Below the pieces are notes generated by a model. That model was not told where the DNA came from and ran no database searches. It saw only the letters and a list, made by a program, of their open reading frames with translations. DNA of 51,024 nt, from contig CAZMGD010000018.1 in assembly GCA_964565705.1 (NCBI GenBank), positions 1-51,024 on the forward strand, given 5' to 3'. Shown here one piece after another: positions 1 through 7,619 of the stretch (positions within the stretch are counted from its first letter, which is position 1; each line of letters starts with the position of its first letter). Position numbers and translations under genes: made by a program. Origin of the DNA: CAZMGD01 sp964565705 (GTDB lineage: Bacteria > Actinomycetota > Acidimicrobiia > Acidimicrobiales > Ilumatobacteraceae).

Positions 1-124
1 CTAGGTGGTGTTGCCCGCTCCGATCTCACCGAAGAGCATCGTCACCGTCGAGACGGCTTCGGAGTCTCGCGTGGTCGGACGCGGTCGGTGGCAGCCAGCT
101 CACACCGCGTGATCTCGTGAGGCC
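1..124. other. Left edge of window, no gene recognised
   Basis: No convincing gene is visible. A short minus-strand reading frame ends with TAG at bases 1-3 and a short plus-strand frame ends with TGA at 118-120. Neither shows a recognisable domain, so either could be a tail of a gene outside the window or chance. Confidence 0.4.
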
Positions 125-1585
125 GTGACGTCAGCACCGGCCGACTCCCTGCCAACGACGGCCGACGATTCATGGGAGACTCACAGTGTGGCGAACAAGC
201 TCAGTCCGATGGAATCCGTGATGTGGAGGGTGGGCCACGACCCCACCCTGCGCATGACCGTGGGCGCGCTGCTGTTCGTCGATCGATCGCCAGCCCCGAA
301 CGCCCTCGCGGAGCGGTTGTCCGCGGCCGTCGAACTGGCTCCACGGCTGGCCCAGCTTCCGGGCGATCCTGATGCGCCGCGTGGACGTCCGGTGTGGATC
401 GACGATGTCCATCCTTCGCCGGACGTGCATCTGCGCTGCCTGTCGGTGGCCGAGCCGGGCTCCCGCCGTCAGGTGCTCGACCTGGTCGGTCTGCTCGAGG
501 CCATCCCGTTCGATCCCGAGCACTCGCCGTGGGACATGACACTGATCGAGGGACTCGAAGGCGGGCGTGCCGCCCTCTACGTGCGAGCCCACCACGTCCT
601 CACCGACGGCGTCGCTGCGCTGCGCCTGCTGGGACTGCTGCTCGATGAGCCGGCGTGGCCGCGCCTCGAACCATCGGAGCCGCCGCCGCCGGCGGCGAGC
701 CGTCTGACAGCCCGGGCGGCCGATGATGACCGGCCGTTGGGCACGTTCACGATCACGATCGATGTGCCGAGGGCGGTTCGCCGAATGATCGATGGTGTCA
801 ACGGGTTGCGCCGCGAGATCACCCCGGTGGAGACAGCGGTCCAGGGGGCGCAGCGGGCGCTCGGGCTGGCCAACTCGGTGTCGCGCCAGTTGATGGTGAC
901 GGGCGGTCCACTGGCCGATTGGCCCGACGGTCGGGCGCTGCTCAGCCGCTTCGAGTTGCTCTCGGTACCCGGGGCGCGTGCAGCGGCGCTGGCCCTCGGG
1001 GGAAGTCGCAACGACCTGCTCGTGGCCGCCACCGCCGCCGGACTCGGACGGTATCACGACCGACTCGGTAGCTCGACGGCGCAGCTGCGCGTGGCGACAC
1101 CGATGGGGCAGGCTCACTCCAGCGAGCTCGGTGGCAACTGGTTCGCACCCGCTCGCCTCGAGGTGCCCACCGCCGCAGGGCGGCCCGGCCCGCAGTTCGG
1201 CATCGTCGCCGAACGGCTCGCGCAGGCACACAGCGAACCCGCGTTGCGCGTGGCCTCGCAGCTCGCTGGGGCACTCGCACGGTTGCCGACCAAGGTTCTC
1301 CTCCCGGCGCTACGGGCGCAGGCCGATTCCGTCGACTTCGCGGCCACGGCTCTGCCCGGCCTGCGCGGTGAGCGCCGGATCTGCGGTGCCGTCATCGAGG
1401 AGAGCTTCCCGCTCGGTCCCCGCCTGGGTTGTCCGCTGAACATCACCGCGTTCGGCAACGATGGGCGGCTCGACATCGGTCTGGCGCTGGACCCGTCCGC
1501 CTTCGTCGACCCGGATGTGCTCGTCGAATGCGTCGCCGAGGCGTTCGCCGACTATGCCGCGGCGGCCGGTGAGCGATCGAGCTGA
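125..1585 (+). CDS. Wax ester synthase / diacylglycerol O-acyltransferase (WS/DGAT) family
   Basis: Predicted to transfer an acyl group from acyl-CoA to a fatty alcohol or diacylglycerol, forming neutral storage lipid at the membrane or lipid-droplet surface. The condensation motif HHVLTDG (residues 156-162) matches the family's HHxxxDG active site, where the second His is catalytic. The family's usual opening, LSPMESVMWRV, lies at residues 26-36, so the true start could be downstream of the GTG used here. The 486-residue length is normal for the family. The C-terminal half contains the usual WS/DGAT core (SRNDLLVAA, GGNWFAP). It lies 6 nt upstream of the repeat-protein gene and may be co-transcribed with it and the RDD gene. 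Wax ester versus triglyceride specificity cannot be read from sequence. Confidence 0.9.
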   Translation: MTSAPADSLPTTADDSWETHSVANKLSPMESVMWRVGHDPTLRMTVGALLFVDRSPAPNALAERLSAAVELAPRLAQLPGDPDAPRGRPVWIDDVHPSPDVHLRCLSVAEPGSRRQVLDLVGLLEAIPFDPEHSPWDMTLIEGLEGGRAALYVRAHHVLTDGVAALRLLGLLLDEPAWPRLEPSEPPPPAASRLTARAADDDRPLGTFTITIDVPRAVRRMIDGVNGLRREITPVETAVQGAQRALGLANSVSRQLMVTGGPLADWPDGRALLSRFELLSVPGARAAALALGGSRNDLLVAATAAGLGRYHDRLGSSTAQLRVATPMGQAHSSELGGNWFAPARLEVPTAAGRPGPQFGIVAERLAQAHSEPALRVASQLAGALARLPTKVLLPALRAQADSVDFAATALPGLRGERRICGAVIEESFPLGPRLGCPLNITAFGNDGRLDIGLALDPSAFVDPDVLVECVAEAFADYAAAAGERSS

Positions 1586-1591
1586 GGAACC

Positions 1592-2344
1592 GTGGCTCGG
1601 GGCCGGCGCGGCCGAAGCCGGAGGGTGCGACTGCTCGACTCGATGATCGACGGGGCGACCGAGATCGTCCAGTCCGTCGCTGTCGAGGTCGCCCCCGGGG
1701 TCGTCGACGCGATCGACATCGACAGGGTCGCCCGACGTGTCGACGTCCAGGCGATCGTCAACCAGATCGACGTCGAGACGGTGGTCGAACGCGTCGACAT
1801 CGACGGGGTCGTCGACAGGGTCGACCTGCAGTCGATCGTCGACAAGATCGACATCCAAGCGCTCGTCGACAAGGTCGAGATCCAAGCGCTGCTGGCGCGA
1901 GTCGACCTCAACGCTGTGCTCGACACCATCGACCTCGACCCGCTCATCGATCACCTGGACGTCAACCGATTGCTGGCGCGGGTCAACATCGACGGGCTCC
2001 TCGCCCGAGCCGACCTCGACGCGGTGATCGCCCGCGTGGATCTGCAGTCGCTCGTCGATCGGCTCGACGTCGATCAGGTGATCGCCAAGGTGGACGTCAA
2101 CGCCGTGCTCGCCCGAGTGGATATCGATGCGTTGCTGGAGCAGACCGAGCTGGGCGCGATCGTCGCCCGCTCGGGGTCGGCCGTGATGGCACACATCGTG
2201 GACGTGTCTCGCAGCCAAGGCGTCACGCTCGATTCGTTCGTTCACCGTTGGGGGGATCGGCTGATGCGCAGGGATCCCTCGCAGCGACCGGCCGGACCAC
2301 CCCGACTCGTGTCGCGGCCGGCGACGGAGGCAGTGCCTCGATGA
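1592..2344 (+). CDS. Protein of tandem nine-residue repeats, function unknown
   Basis: A 250-residue protein whose residues 41-193 consist of 17 uninterrupted nine-residue repeats with consensus [VIL]-D-[VIL]-x-x-[VIL]-[VIL]-x-[RK], e.g. VDLQSIVDK and VDVNAVLAR. The short basic N-terminus has no membrane segment. The C-terminus (about 194-250) is a non-repeat tail with a basic RWGDRLMRR patch. The regular hydrophobic pattern with an acidic residue in each unit suggests a solenoid or extended amphipathic structure; that is inference. The GTG start is preceded by GAGGA at 1584-1588; an ATG at 1643 is an alternative. Its stop overlaps the RDD gene's ATG (ATGA), so the two are probably translationally coupled and work together. 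I recall similar repeats near RDD genes in other actinobacteria but know of no described function. Confidence 0.8.
   Translation: MARGRRGRSRRVRLLDSMIDGATEIVQSVAVEVAPGVVDAIDIDRVARRVDVQAIVNQIDVETVVERVDIDGVVDRVDLQSIVDKIDIQALVDKVEIQALLARVDLNAVLDTIDLDPLIDHLDVNRLLARVNIDGLLARADLDAVIARVDLQSLVDRLDVDQVIAKVDVNAVLARVDIDALLEQTELGAIVARSGSAVMAHIVDVSRSQGVTLDSFVHRWGDRLMRRDPSQRPAGPPRLVSRPATEAVPR
1712..2170 (+). repeat. 27-bp coding tandem repeat, 17 units
   Basis: DNA encoding the nine-residue units. Each unit is 27 bp, typically beginning GTCGAC or ATCGAC. Units are diverged at the DNA level but in perfect register, with no indel across all 17. Such arrays can change copy number by slippage or recombination. 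Confidence 0.85.
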
Positions 2345-2874
2345 TCGTCGATGACACGCGTCCGGACGCAACGCTCGAGGGCCACTACGCGGGGATCGTC
2401 ACCCGCTTCACCGCGTTCGCCATCGACATCGTCACCGCCACCGTTCTCTTCGCGGTCGGTGGTCGCGTCGCGGAGTACGTGCTCGGCGTCTTGCTGCACC
2501 ACTCGTTCGCCCTGAGCGACGCACGGATCGCTCCGAAGGTCGCTCTCGTTGCGTGGCTGCTGGCGTACTTCGCCTATCCGACGAGCGTCTCCGGGCGCAC
2601 CTTCGGCATGGCGGTCGTCGGCTTGCGCGCCGTGCGCGCGGACGGCGATGTGCTCGGCGCCCGGCGGGCTGTCGTGCGAGTGCTGACGCTCCCGCTGAGC
2701 TTCTTGATGCTCGGGGTGGGCTTCCTGCTGATCGTGCTGCGCGCAGATCGTCGGGCCCTGCACGACCTCATCGCCGGGAGTGCGGTCGTGTACGCCTGGG
2801 ATGCCCGCGCCGCCCGGGTGAAGTTCCTCGCCAGACGCGAGCAACCTTCACCGGTCGTATCTCGCACGCGCTGA
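2341..2874 (+). CDS. RDD family membrane protein
   Basis: A 177-residue protein with the RDD domain: an N-terminal RFTAFAIDIV segment with the characteristic Arg and Asp, hydrophobic segments around residues 20-45, 65-85 and 115-135, and a C-terminal RRALHDLIAGSAVVY that matches the family's R-x-LHD-x-x-AGT-x-V ending. RDD proteins are small integral membrane proteins; some have been linked to ion transport but most have no known role. The ATG at 2341 was chosen over an upstream in-frame GTG at 2248 because it forms an ATGA overlap with the repeat gene and has GGAGG at 2326-2330. The pairing suggests the repeat protein may dock on this membrane partner. Confidence 0.88.
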   Translation: MIVDDTRPDATLEGHYAGIVTRFTAFAIDIVTATVLFAVGGRVAEYVLGVLLHHSFALSDARIAPKVALVAWLLAYFAYPTSVSGRTFGMAVVGLRAVRADGDVLGARRAVVRVLTLPLSFLMLGVGFLLIVLRADRRALHDLIAGSAVVYAWDARAARVKFLARREQPSPVVSRTR

Positions 2875-2886
2875 CCTGCGGTTTCG

Positions 2887-2964
2887 TGGTCGGGCTGGCG
2901 GGATTCGAACCCACGACCTCTTGTCCCCCAGACAAGCGCGCTAACCAAGCTGCGCCACAGCCCG
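2887..2964 (-). tRNA. tRNA-Pro (anticodon GGG), CCA encoded
   Basis: A full cloverleaf can be drawn on the minus strand. The 7-bp acceptor is CGGGCTG/CAGCCCG. The anticodon stem CTTGT/ACAAG encloses the loop CTGGGGG, giving anticodon GGG. The T arm contains TTCGAAT. The discriminator A and an encoded CCA follow (2887-2890). It sits downstream of the RDD gene in the opposite orientation. Confidence 0.95.
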
Positions 2965-3017
2965 TACTGATGTGTGCGGCGGCGAGCCTATCCGGCAGCC
3001 GACGGGAATCTGCGAGG

Positions 3018-3398
3018 TCAGAACCAGCCTTTGTGACCGACGACGTAGGTCCGGTAGAACTCCTCGTCGCTCTTGGTGAGGTAGATGATGCCCTCGACGA
3101 GGCCGATCACGCTCCACACGACTGCGGCGATCCCACAGGTGAAGATCGTGGTCAGCAGCATGATCAGACCCTCGTTCTTGTAGCCGAGGATGAACTTGTG
3201 GATCCCGAGCGCGCCGAGGAGGATGCCGCAGATGCCAGCGGCGACCTTGTTCGACGCGTCGACGCGACCGGCGTCGTAGTGCGTCGTGGACGCAGCGTAG
3301 GTCGGTGCGTCGTACACCGGAGGTGGTGTCGAGTACCCGGGCGGCGGTGGCTGGCCACCGCGCCCTCCGGGCGGCGGCGAAGGCGGCGGCAGGCTCAT
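3018..3398 (-). CDS. TM2 domain membrane protein
   Basis: A 126-residue protein with a proline/glycine-rich, probably disordered cytoplasmic N-terminus (about residues 1-45) followed by a TM2 domain: KVAAGICGILLGALG, then the GIHKFILGY turn, then a second hydrophobic stretch TTIFTCGIAAVVWSVIGLVEG. TM2 domains are two-helix hairpins of unknown biochemical role, often attached to other domains. I used the ATG at 3398; an in-frame GTG at 3416 would add six residues, and neither has a clear ribosome-binding site. It follows the zinc-ribbon gene and der in the same direction and may be the last gene of that operon. Confidence 0.85.
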   Translation of the reverse strand: MSLPPPSPPPGGRGGQPPPPGYSTPPPVYDAPTYAASTTHYDAGRVDASNKVAAGICGILLGALGIHKFILGYKNEGLIMLLTTIFTCGIAAVVWSVIGLVEGIIYLTKSDEEFYRTYVVGHKGWF

Positions 3399-3422
3399 GT
3401 GGACATCGTCGCGCACCTGGCA

Positions 3423-3668
3423 CTACGTGAGCAGCTGGATGAACCGCCACGTGAGGTAGATCACCAGCAGTACGACGAGCAGCTTGAAGTGCCAGGGCGC
3501 CTTCTCCTCGTCCCCGTCGTCGCCGGCGGCGAGCTTCTTCAGGTCGAGGTTGTCCGCCGTCACGACTCGGCCCGGCGCCTCCAGGTTGCGGCCGCACGTC
3601 GGGCAGGTGCCATCTGGTCGCATCGCCGATGGCGCCCAGTACTTGGCGCAGTCGTCACACCACGGCAT
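3423..3668 (-). CDS. Small zinc-ribbon, single-pass membrane protein
   Basis: An 81-residue protein that opens with two Cys pairs, CDDC (residues 4-7) and CPTC (about 22-25), forming a probable zinc ribbon. A charged linker (DLKKLAAGDDGDEE) follows, then one C-terminal hydrophobic helix (FKLLVVLLVIYLTWRFIQLL). Predicted topology is a cytoplasmic zinc knuckle tethered to the membrane. No function is known to me. The ATG begins 2 nt after the der stop codon, so it is almost certainly in the der operon. Its position downstream of a ribosome-assembly GTPase is suggestive but does not prove a translation-related role. Confidence 0.8.
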   Translation of the reverse strand: MPWCDDCAKYWAPSAMRPDGTCPTCGRNLEAPGRVVTADNLDLKKLAAGDDGDEEKAPWHFKLLVVLLVIYLTWRFIQLLT

Positions 3669-3670
3669 CG

Positions 3671-5032
3671 CTACTCCGACCGCTTCCGCACCCGCAGCTT
3701 CAGTGGCGTCGAGCCGAACTGGAACTCTTCGCGGATCCGGCGCTCCAGGTACCGCAGGTAGGTGGGCGGTACCTCGCGGTTGGCGAACAGCGTGAACGTC
3801 GGCGGGTCGGTGGCGCCCTGCACGGCGTACAGCACTCGGATGCCGTGGGGCGCGGGCTGGCGTTGCTGAGCGTCGGAGATCACGCGGTTCACGTCACGGG
3901 TCGGCACCCGCCGGTGGTACTGGAGGATCGCCTCCTGCAGGACCGGCCGCAGCTTGTGCACACCCTTTCCGGTCAGCGCCGAGATCTTCAGGGTCGGCGC
4001 GTCGCCGAGGAAGTACAGCTTTCGCTTGACGTCGACCAAGGTGTCGGCGCGCCGCTCGGCGTCGTCGATCAGCTCCCACTTGTTCAGCAGCACGACGATC
4101 GGGCAGCCGGCGGCGTCGACCCGCTCGGCGAGGCGCTGATCCTGCGCGGTGACACCCTCGGTCGCGTCGATGACGAGGAGCGCGATGTCCGCGTCGTCGA
4201 TGGCCCGCAGTGCGCGCACGAGGGAGAAGTACTCCGCCGAGTCGTCGATGCGGCTGCGACGGCGCATGCCCGCGGTGTCGACGAACACGACCGGGCCGTC
4301 CTCGGTCTCGACCAGGGTGTCGATCGCGTCGCGCGTCGTACCCGGCATGTCGTGGACGACCGAGCGGTCCTCGCCGACGAGCCGGTTGAACAGCGTGCTC
4401 TTACCCACGTTGGGCCGACCGACGAGGGCGACGCGCGGTGGTGCCTGGTCGCCCACGGCGACGATGCCGTCCTCCAGTTCCTCCTCCGGTGTCTGGCCTG
4501 CCAGGACGTCGGGGATGAGTGCGATCACCTCGTCGAGCAGGTCGCCGGCACGCCGGCCGTGCAGGGCGCTGACGGGATAGGGCTCGCCGATGCCGAGCGC
4601 CAGGAACTCCCAGCGGTCGCTCTCCCGCCGATCGTTGTCCGCCTTGTTGGTGACCAGCAGCGTGGGACGCCCGGTCTTGCGGATCCACGTCGCGATCGCC
4701 GTGTCGTCGTCGGTGATGCCGACCGCGGCGTCGACCACGAACAGCACGAGATCAGCGTTGCGCACCGCGGCCTCGACCTGCCGGCTGACCTTGACGTCGA
4801 GGTCCGATCCACCTGGCTGCCAGCCGCCCGTGTCGACGAGGCGGAAGTGCACGCCGAGCCACTCCGCCTCCAGCTCCTTGCGGTCGCGGGTCACGCCGGG
4901 ACGGTCTTCGACGATGGCGTTCTGCTCGCCGACGATCCGGTTGAACAGCGTGCTCTTGCCGACGTTGGGTCGCCCGACGATGACGACGGTCGGCAACTGC
5001 ACGTCAAGGGTGGACGGATCAGGGACGGTCAT
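3671..5032 (-). CDS. der: Ribosome-assembly GTPase Der (EngA)
   Basis: Der is an essential GTPase that helps assemble the 50S ribosomal subunit. It carries two tandem TrmE-Era-type GTP-binding domains and a C-terminal KH-like domain. The first P-loop GRPNVGKST is at residues 20-28 with a DTGGW switch motif; the second GRPNVGKST is near residue 205 with DTAGM. NKxD motifs appear as TNKAD and LNKWE. The KH-like region ends VPPTYLRYLERRIREEF. The length of 453 residues is typical. The ATG at 5032 overlaps the stop of the upstream radical-SAM gene (ATGA), indicating translational coupling. An upstream in-frame extension lies inside the neighbouring gene and is rejected. Confidence 0.97.
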   Translation of the reverse strand: MTVPDPSTLDVQLPTVVIVGRPNVGKSTLFNRIVGEQNAIVEDRPGVTRDRKELEAEWLGVHFRLVDTGGWQPGGSDLDVKVSRQVEAAVRNADLVLFVVDAAVGITDDDTAIATWIRKTGRPTLLVTNKADNDRRESDRWEFLALGIGEPYPVSALHGRRAGDLLDEVIALIPDVLAGQTPEEELEDGIVAVGDQAPPRVALVGRPNVGKSTLFNRLVGEDRSVVHDMPGTTRDAIDTLVETEDGPVVFVDTAGMRRRSRIDDSAEYFSLVRALRAIDDADIALLVIDATEGVTAQDQRLAERVDAAGCPIVVLLNKWELIDDAERRADTLVDVKRKLYFLGDAPTLKISALTGKGVHKLRPVLQEAILQYHRRVPTRDVNRVISDAQQRQPAPHGIRVLYAVQGATDPPTFTLFANREVPPTYLRYLERRIREEFQFGSTPLKLRVRKRSE

Positions 5033-6429
5033 CGCGATGCCTCCAGCGCGGCCCTGAGTGCGATGCCGTTGGTCGGGACCACCTCGACCGCACGGGGGAG
5101 CTCCTCGAGGTGCACGCCGTCGAGGAACACGTTCCCCGACAGGCACACGTCCGGCAGCAGGTAGCGATGCCCGGCCGGCTCGGCGGCGAGGACGCGCGAC
5201 ACGTCGGCGCCGACCATCAAGCCGGTCACCGCGGTGTTGCCACCGAAGAACTCGTTGGCCACCGGAACGATCCGCACGTCGTCACGTCCGAGGCCGGCGA
5301 TCAGCGGCTCCAGCACGGCGGCGCCAAAGGGCGCGGTGAGGACACCGACCGGCGCGCCCCGGCGCGCCCGGACGAGGATCGTGCCGTCGGTGCGCGCCGC
5401 GCGGTACCCCGCAGCGGGCGCACCGTCGACCGCGGCGAAGAACCCGCTCTGGGGGCCGATCGGTGTGGAGGACTGCCCGTGGAACTCGAGTTCGAACGCG
5501 CGAGCCATGCCGATGCCGTCCTCGTGCATCGGGAACTCGCCGTAGCCGTCCGCACCCGGGAACGCCCTGCCGGCGAGCAGGTAGTACTCGTCGGCGAGGT
5601 GCACCATCCGGTGACCCAGCACGTCGAGGAAGGTCGTCTGCCATCGCTCGACCGTGCCCACGACCGCGTCGGCCTCGTCCGTGGTGTGCGGGCGCATCGC
5701 GGCCTCGCGGTTGTAGCGACTGACACCCAACGGAACGACCGCCACGCTCGCCAGATCTGGGAACCGGTCGAGCACCCCGGCCATCGTGTCCTCGAGCACG
5801 TCGCCGTCGTTGAGGCCAGGGCAGACGACGACCTGGCCGTGTACGACGATCCCGTGATCGAGCAGCGCCCGCAACCAGCGCAGGCTCATGCCACCGCGCT
5901 CGTTGCGCAGCATCCGCTCGCGCATGCGGGGATCCGTCGCGTGGATGCTCACGTGCAGCGGCGACAGGCGCTGAGTGATCACCCGTTCCAGATCCGACTC
6001 GGTGAAGCGCGTCAGCGTCGTGAAGTTCCCGTACAGGAAGCTCAGCCGGTAGTCGTCGTCTTTCAAGTACAAGCTGCGTCGCATGCCCTTGGGGAGCTGG
6101 TAGATGAAGCAGAACTCGCAGTGGTTGTCGCAGGTCCGCACGCGGTCGAACACGGCGCTGGCGATCTCGGCCCCGAGCGGTTCGCCGTGGCGCTTGACGA
6201 CCTCGACGTCCACCTCGAACCCACCGCGTTGCACCTCGAGCGACAGCTCGGCCTCGTCGACGAGGAGTTGCCACTCGATGATGTCGCGCGGCATCCTCCC
6301 GTTGACGCGGAGGATCTCGTCGCCCGGCACCAACCCGACGCGCGCTGCCACCGAATCCGGGGCGACGGCGACGACGAGCGGCAGCTCACCGGCTCGCTGG
6401 ACGCCGCGCTCGGCCAGGGTCATGGTCAT
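5029..6429 (-). CDS. DUF512 radical SAM protein with PDZ-like N-terminus
   Basis: A 466-residue protein. The N-terminus resembles a PDZ fold (GLVPGDEILRVNG, residues 32-44). The radical-SAM cluster motif is C100-x3-C104-x2-C107 (CDNHCEFC), followed by FIYQLPKGMRRSLY. A DUF512 C-terminal region follows. Family members are predicted iron-sulfur oxidoreductases that generate a 5'-deoxyadenosyl radical, but I know of no established substrate. They are commonly found next to der, as here. The ATG at 6429 is supported by AGGAG at 6436-6440, six nt upstream. A -10-like TAGCCT on the minus strand lies inside the shared intergenic dyad at 6458-6487. Confidence 0.92.
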   Translation of the reverse strand: MTMTLAERGVQRAGELPLVVAVAPDSVAARVGLVPGDEILRVNGRMPRDIIEWQLLVDEAELSLEVQRGGFEVDVEVVKRHGEPLGAEIASAVFDRVRTCDNHCEFCFIYQLPKGMRRSLYLKDDDYRLSFLYGNFTTLTRFTESDLERVITQRLSPLHVSIHATDPRMRERMLRNERGGMSLRWLRALLDHGIVVHGQVVVCPGLNDGDVLEDTMAGVLDRFPDLASVAVVPLGVSRYNREAAMRPHTTDEADAVVGTVERWQTTFLDVLGHRMVHLADEYYLLAGRAFPGADGYGEFPMHEDGIGMARAFELEFHGQSSTPIGPQSGFFAAVDGAPAAGYRAARTDGTILVRARRGAPVGVLTAPFGAAVLEPLIAGLGRDDVRIVPVANEFFGGNTAVTGLMVGADVSRVLAAEPAGHRYLLPDVCLSGNVFLDGVHLEELPRAVEVVPTNGIALRAALEASR

Positions 6430-6457
6430 GGGTGGCTCCTGGCTGGCACGTCGGCCC

Positions 6458-6487
6458 AGGCTACCGGTGGTGACCCGCCGGTAGCCT
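6458..6487. promoter_or_regulatory. 10-bp dyad with two divergent -10-like hexamers
   Basis: AGGCTACCGG (6458-6467) and CCGGTAGCCT (6478-6487) form a perfect 10-bp inverted repeat with a 10-nt centre. Each outer end carries TAGCCT, one per strand, so the dyad could hold both -10 elements of the ispH and DUF512 promoters. It could also be a regulator's operator; no regulator is visible nearby. Confidence 0.5.
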
Positions 6488-6495
6488 CCACGTGG

Positions 6496-7563
6496 ATGGC
6501 CGTCACATCCGACGCCCCCGCGACCGACACGCAGGTCGACCTGGTGCTGCTCGCGTCGCCCCGCGGGTTCTGCGCCGGCGTGGAGATGGCGATCAAGGCG
6601 CTGGCGTGGATGGTCCGCAGCTTCGATCCCCCCGTGTACTGCTACCACGAGATCGTCCACAACAAGCTCGTCGTGGAGCGCTTCGAGGCGCAAGGCGTCG
6701 TGTTCGTCAACGAGATCGCCGAGGTGCCCGAGGGCCGCCCGATCATGCTGTCGGCCCACGGCAGCGCACCGGAGGTCGTCGCCGCCGCGCATGCCCGTGG
6801 CTCCTACGTCGTCGATTCGGTGTGCCCGCTGGTCACCAAGGTGCACCACGAGGTGAAGGTGCGCGCCGGCAAGGGCTACCAGATCGTGTACGTCGGGCAC
6901 GAGGGTCACGAAGAGGCGATGGGCACGATGGCGGTCGCGCCCGACGCGATCAGCCGCGTGGAGTCGGTGGCCGAGGTCGAGGCCCTCCCCGCGTTCTCGG
7001 AGCCGACCGCGCTCCTGGCCCAGACCACGCTGTCGCACCGCGACTGGGCGGGCGTCGCCGACGCCGTGCGCACCCGCTTCCCGGACGTCTGGTCGCCGGG
7101 CCGCAGCGATCTGTGCTTCGCCACGACCAACCGACAGTCGGCGCTCACGGCGATGGCAGCGCGATGCGACGCGATCGTCGTCATCGGCTCGGCGAACTCC
7201 AGCAACACTCGGGCCCTGGAGAAGCTGGCCGTCGAGGCCGGGTGCCAGCGCGTGTACCGGGTCAACGAGGCATCGGAACTGCCGACCGATCTGGCCGGCG
7301 TCATCGGTGTCACCGCCGGCGCATCGGCCCCGGAGGAGCTCGTCGACGCGGTGATCGCGCGACTCGGGCCAGCTCGCGGCGTGGAGCTCGTCAACGTCAC
7401 CGACGAGGACGAGTACTTCCCGCCGCCGCGCAACATCCGCGAGCTCCAGGCGGCGATCGACGTGGCCACGACCGTCATGGCCGGCGGTTCGATCGCCGAG
7501 CGGGCCGTGCTCGAGGACCGCTCACTCGACGCCTCCCAAGTGCTCGGCGCCCTCGCCCACTGA
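6496..7563 (+). CDS. ispH: 4-hydroxy-3-methylbut-2-enyl diphosphate reductase (IspH/LytB)
   Basis: Catalyses the last step of the MEP isoprenoid pathway, reducing HMBPP to IPP and DMAPP with a [4Fe-4S] cluster in the cytoplasm. The three cluster cysteines are visible: C26 (PRGFCAGV), C110 (DSVCPLVTK) and C207 (DLCFATTNRQ). Other family signatures are SAHGSAPE and GSANSSNT. The length of 355 residues is normal for the actinobacterial form. The ATG at 6496 lies 8 nt after TAGCCT (6482-6487), which suggests a leaderless or near-leaderless transcript; no Shine-Dalgarno sequence is visible. It diverges from the DUF512/der operon and ends at a long dyad. Confidence 0.97.
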   Translation: MAVTSDAPATDTQVDLVLLASPRGFCAGVEMAIKALAWMVRSFDPPVYCYHEIVHNKLVVERFEAQGVVFVNEIAEVPEGRPIMLSAHGSAPEVVAAAHARGSYVVDSVCPLVTKVHHEVKVRAGKGYQIVYVGHEGHEEAMGTMAVAPDAISRVESVAEVEALPAFSEPTALLAQTTLSHRDWAGVADAVRTRFPDVWSPGRSDLCFATTNRQSALTAMAARCDAIVVIGSANSSNTRALEKLAVEAGCQRVYRVNEASELPTDLAGVIGVTAGASAPEELVDAVIARLGPARGVELVNVTDEDEYFPPPRNIRELQAAIDVATTVMAGGSIAERAVLEDRSLDASQVLGALAH

Positions 7564-7613
7564 GTTCTCGGTCGGTATTTGGTCGCTCTGGGTGCCAGAA
7601 GCCGACCGAGAAC
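7564..7613. repeat. 50-nt palindromic element, possible terminator
   Basis: GTTCTCGGTCGG (7564-7575) and CCGACCGAGAAC (7602-7613) are perfect 12-bp arms. The 26-nt centre contains a small hairpin TCTGG-GTG-CCAGA. It starts immediately after the ispH stop and sits between convergent genes, so it may act as a bidirectional terminator, although no T-run follows. Arm length and inner hairpin resemble the 51-nt palindromes near 31 kb, so it may instead be a dispersed REP-like element. Confidence 0.65.
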
Positions 7614-7619
7614 GTGGGG

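Noticed and set aside
2248..2340. Longer RDD protein starting at GTG 2248
   Set aside because: The extra 31 residues overlap the repeat-protein gene and lack family similarity; ATG 2341 has GGAGG upstream and an ATGA overlap.
5110..6495. Plus-strand extension of the ispH frame upstream to 5110
   Set aside because: It lies antisense to the DUF512 radical-SAM gene; IspH homology begins just after the ATG at 6496.
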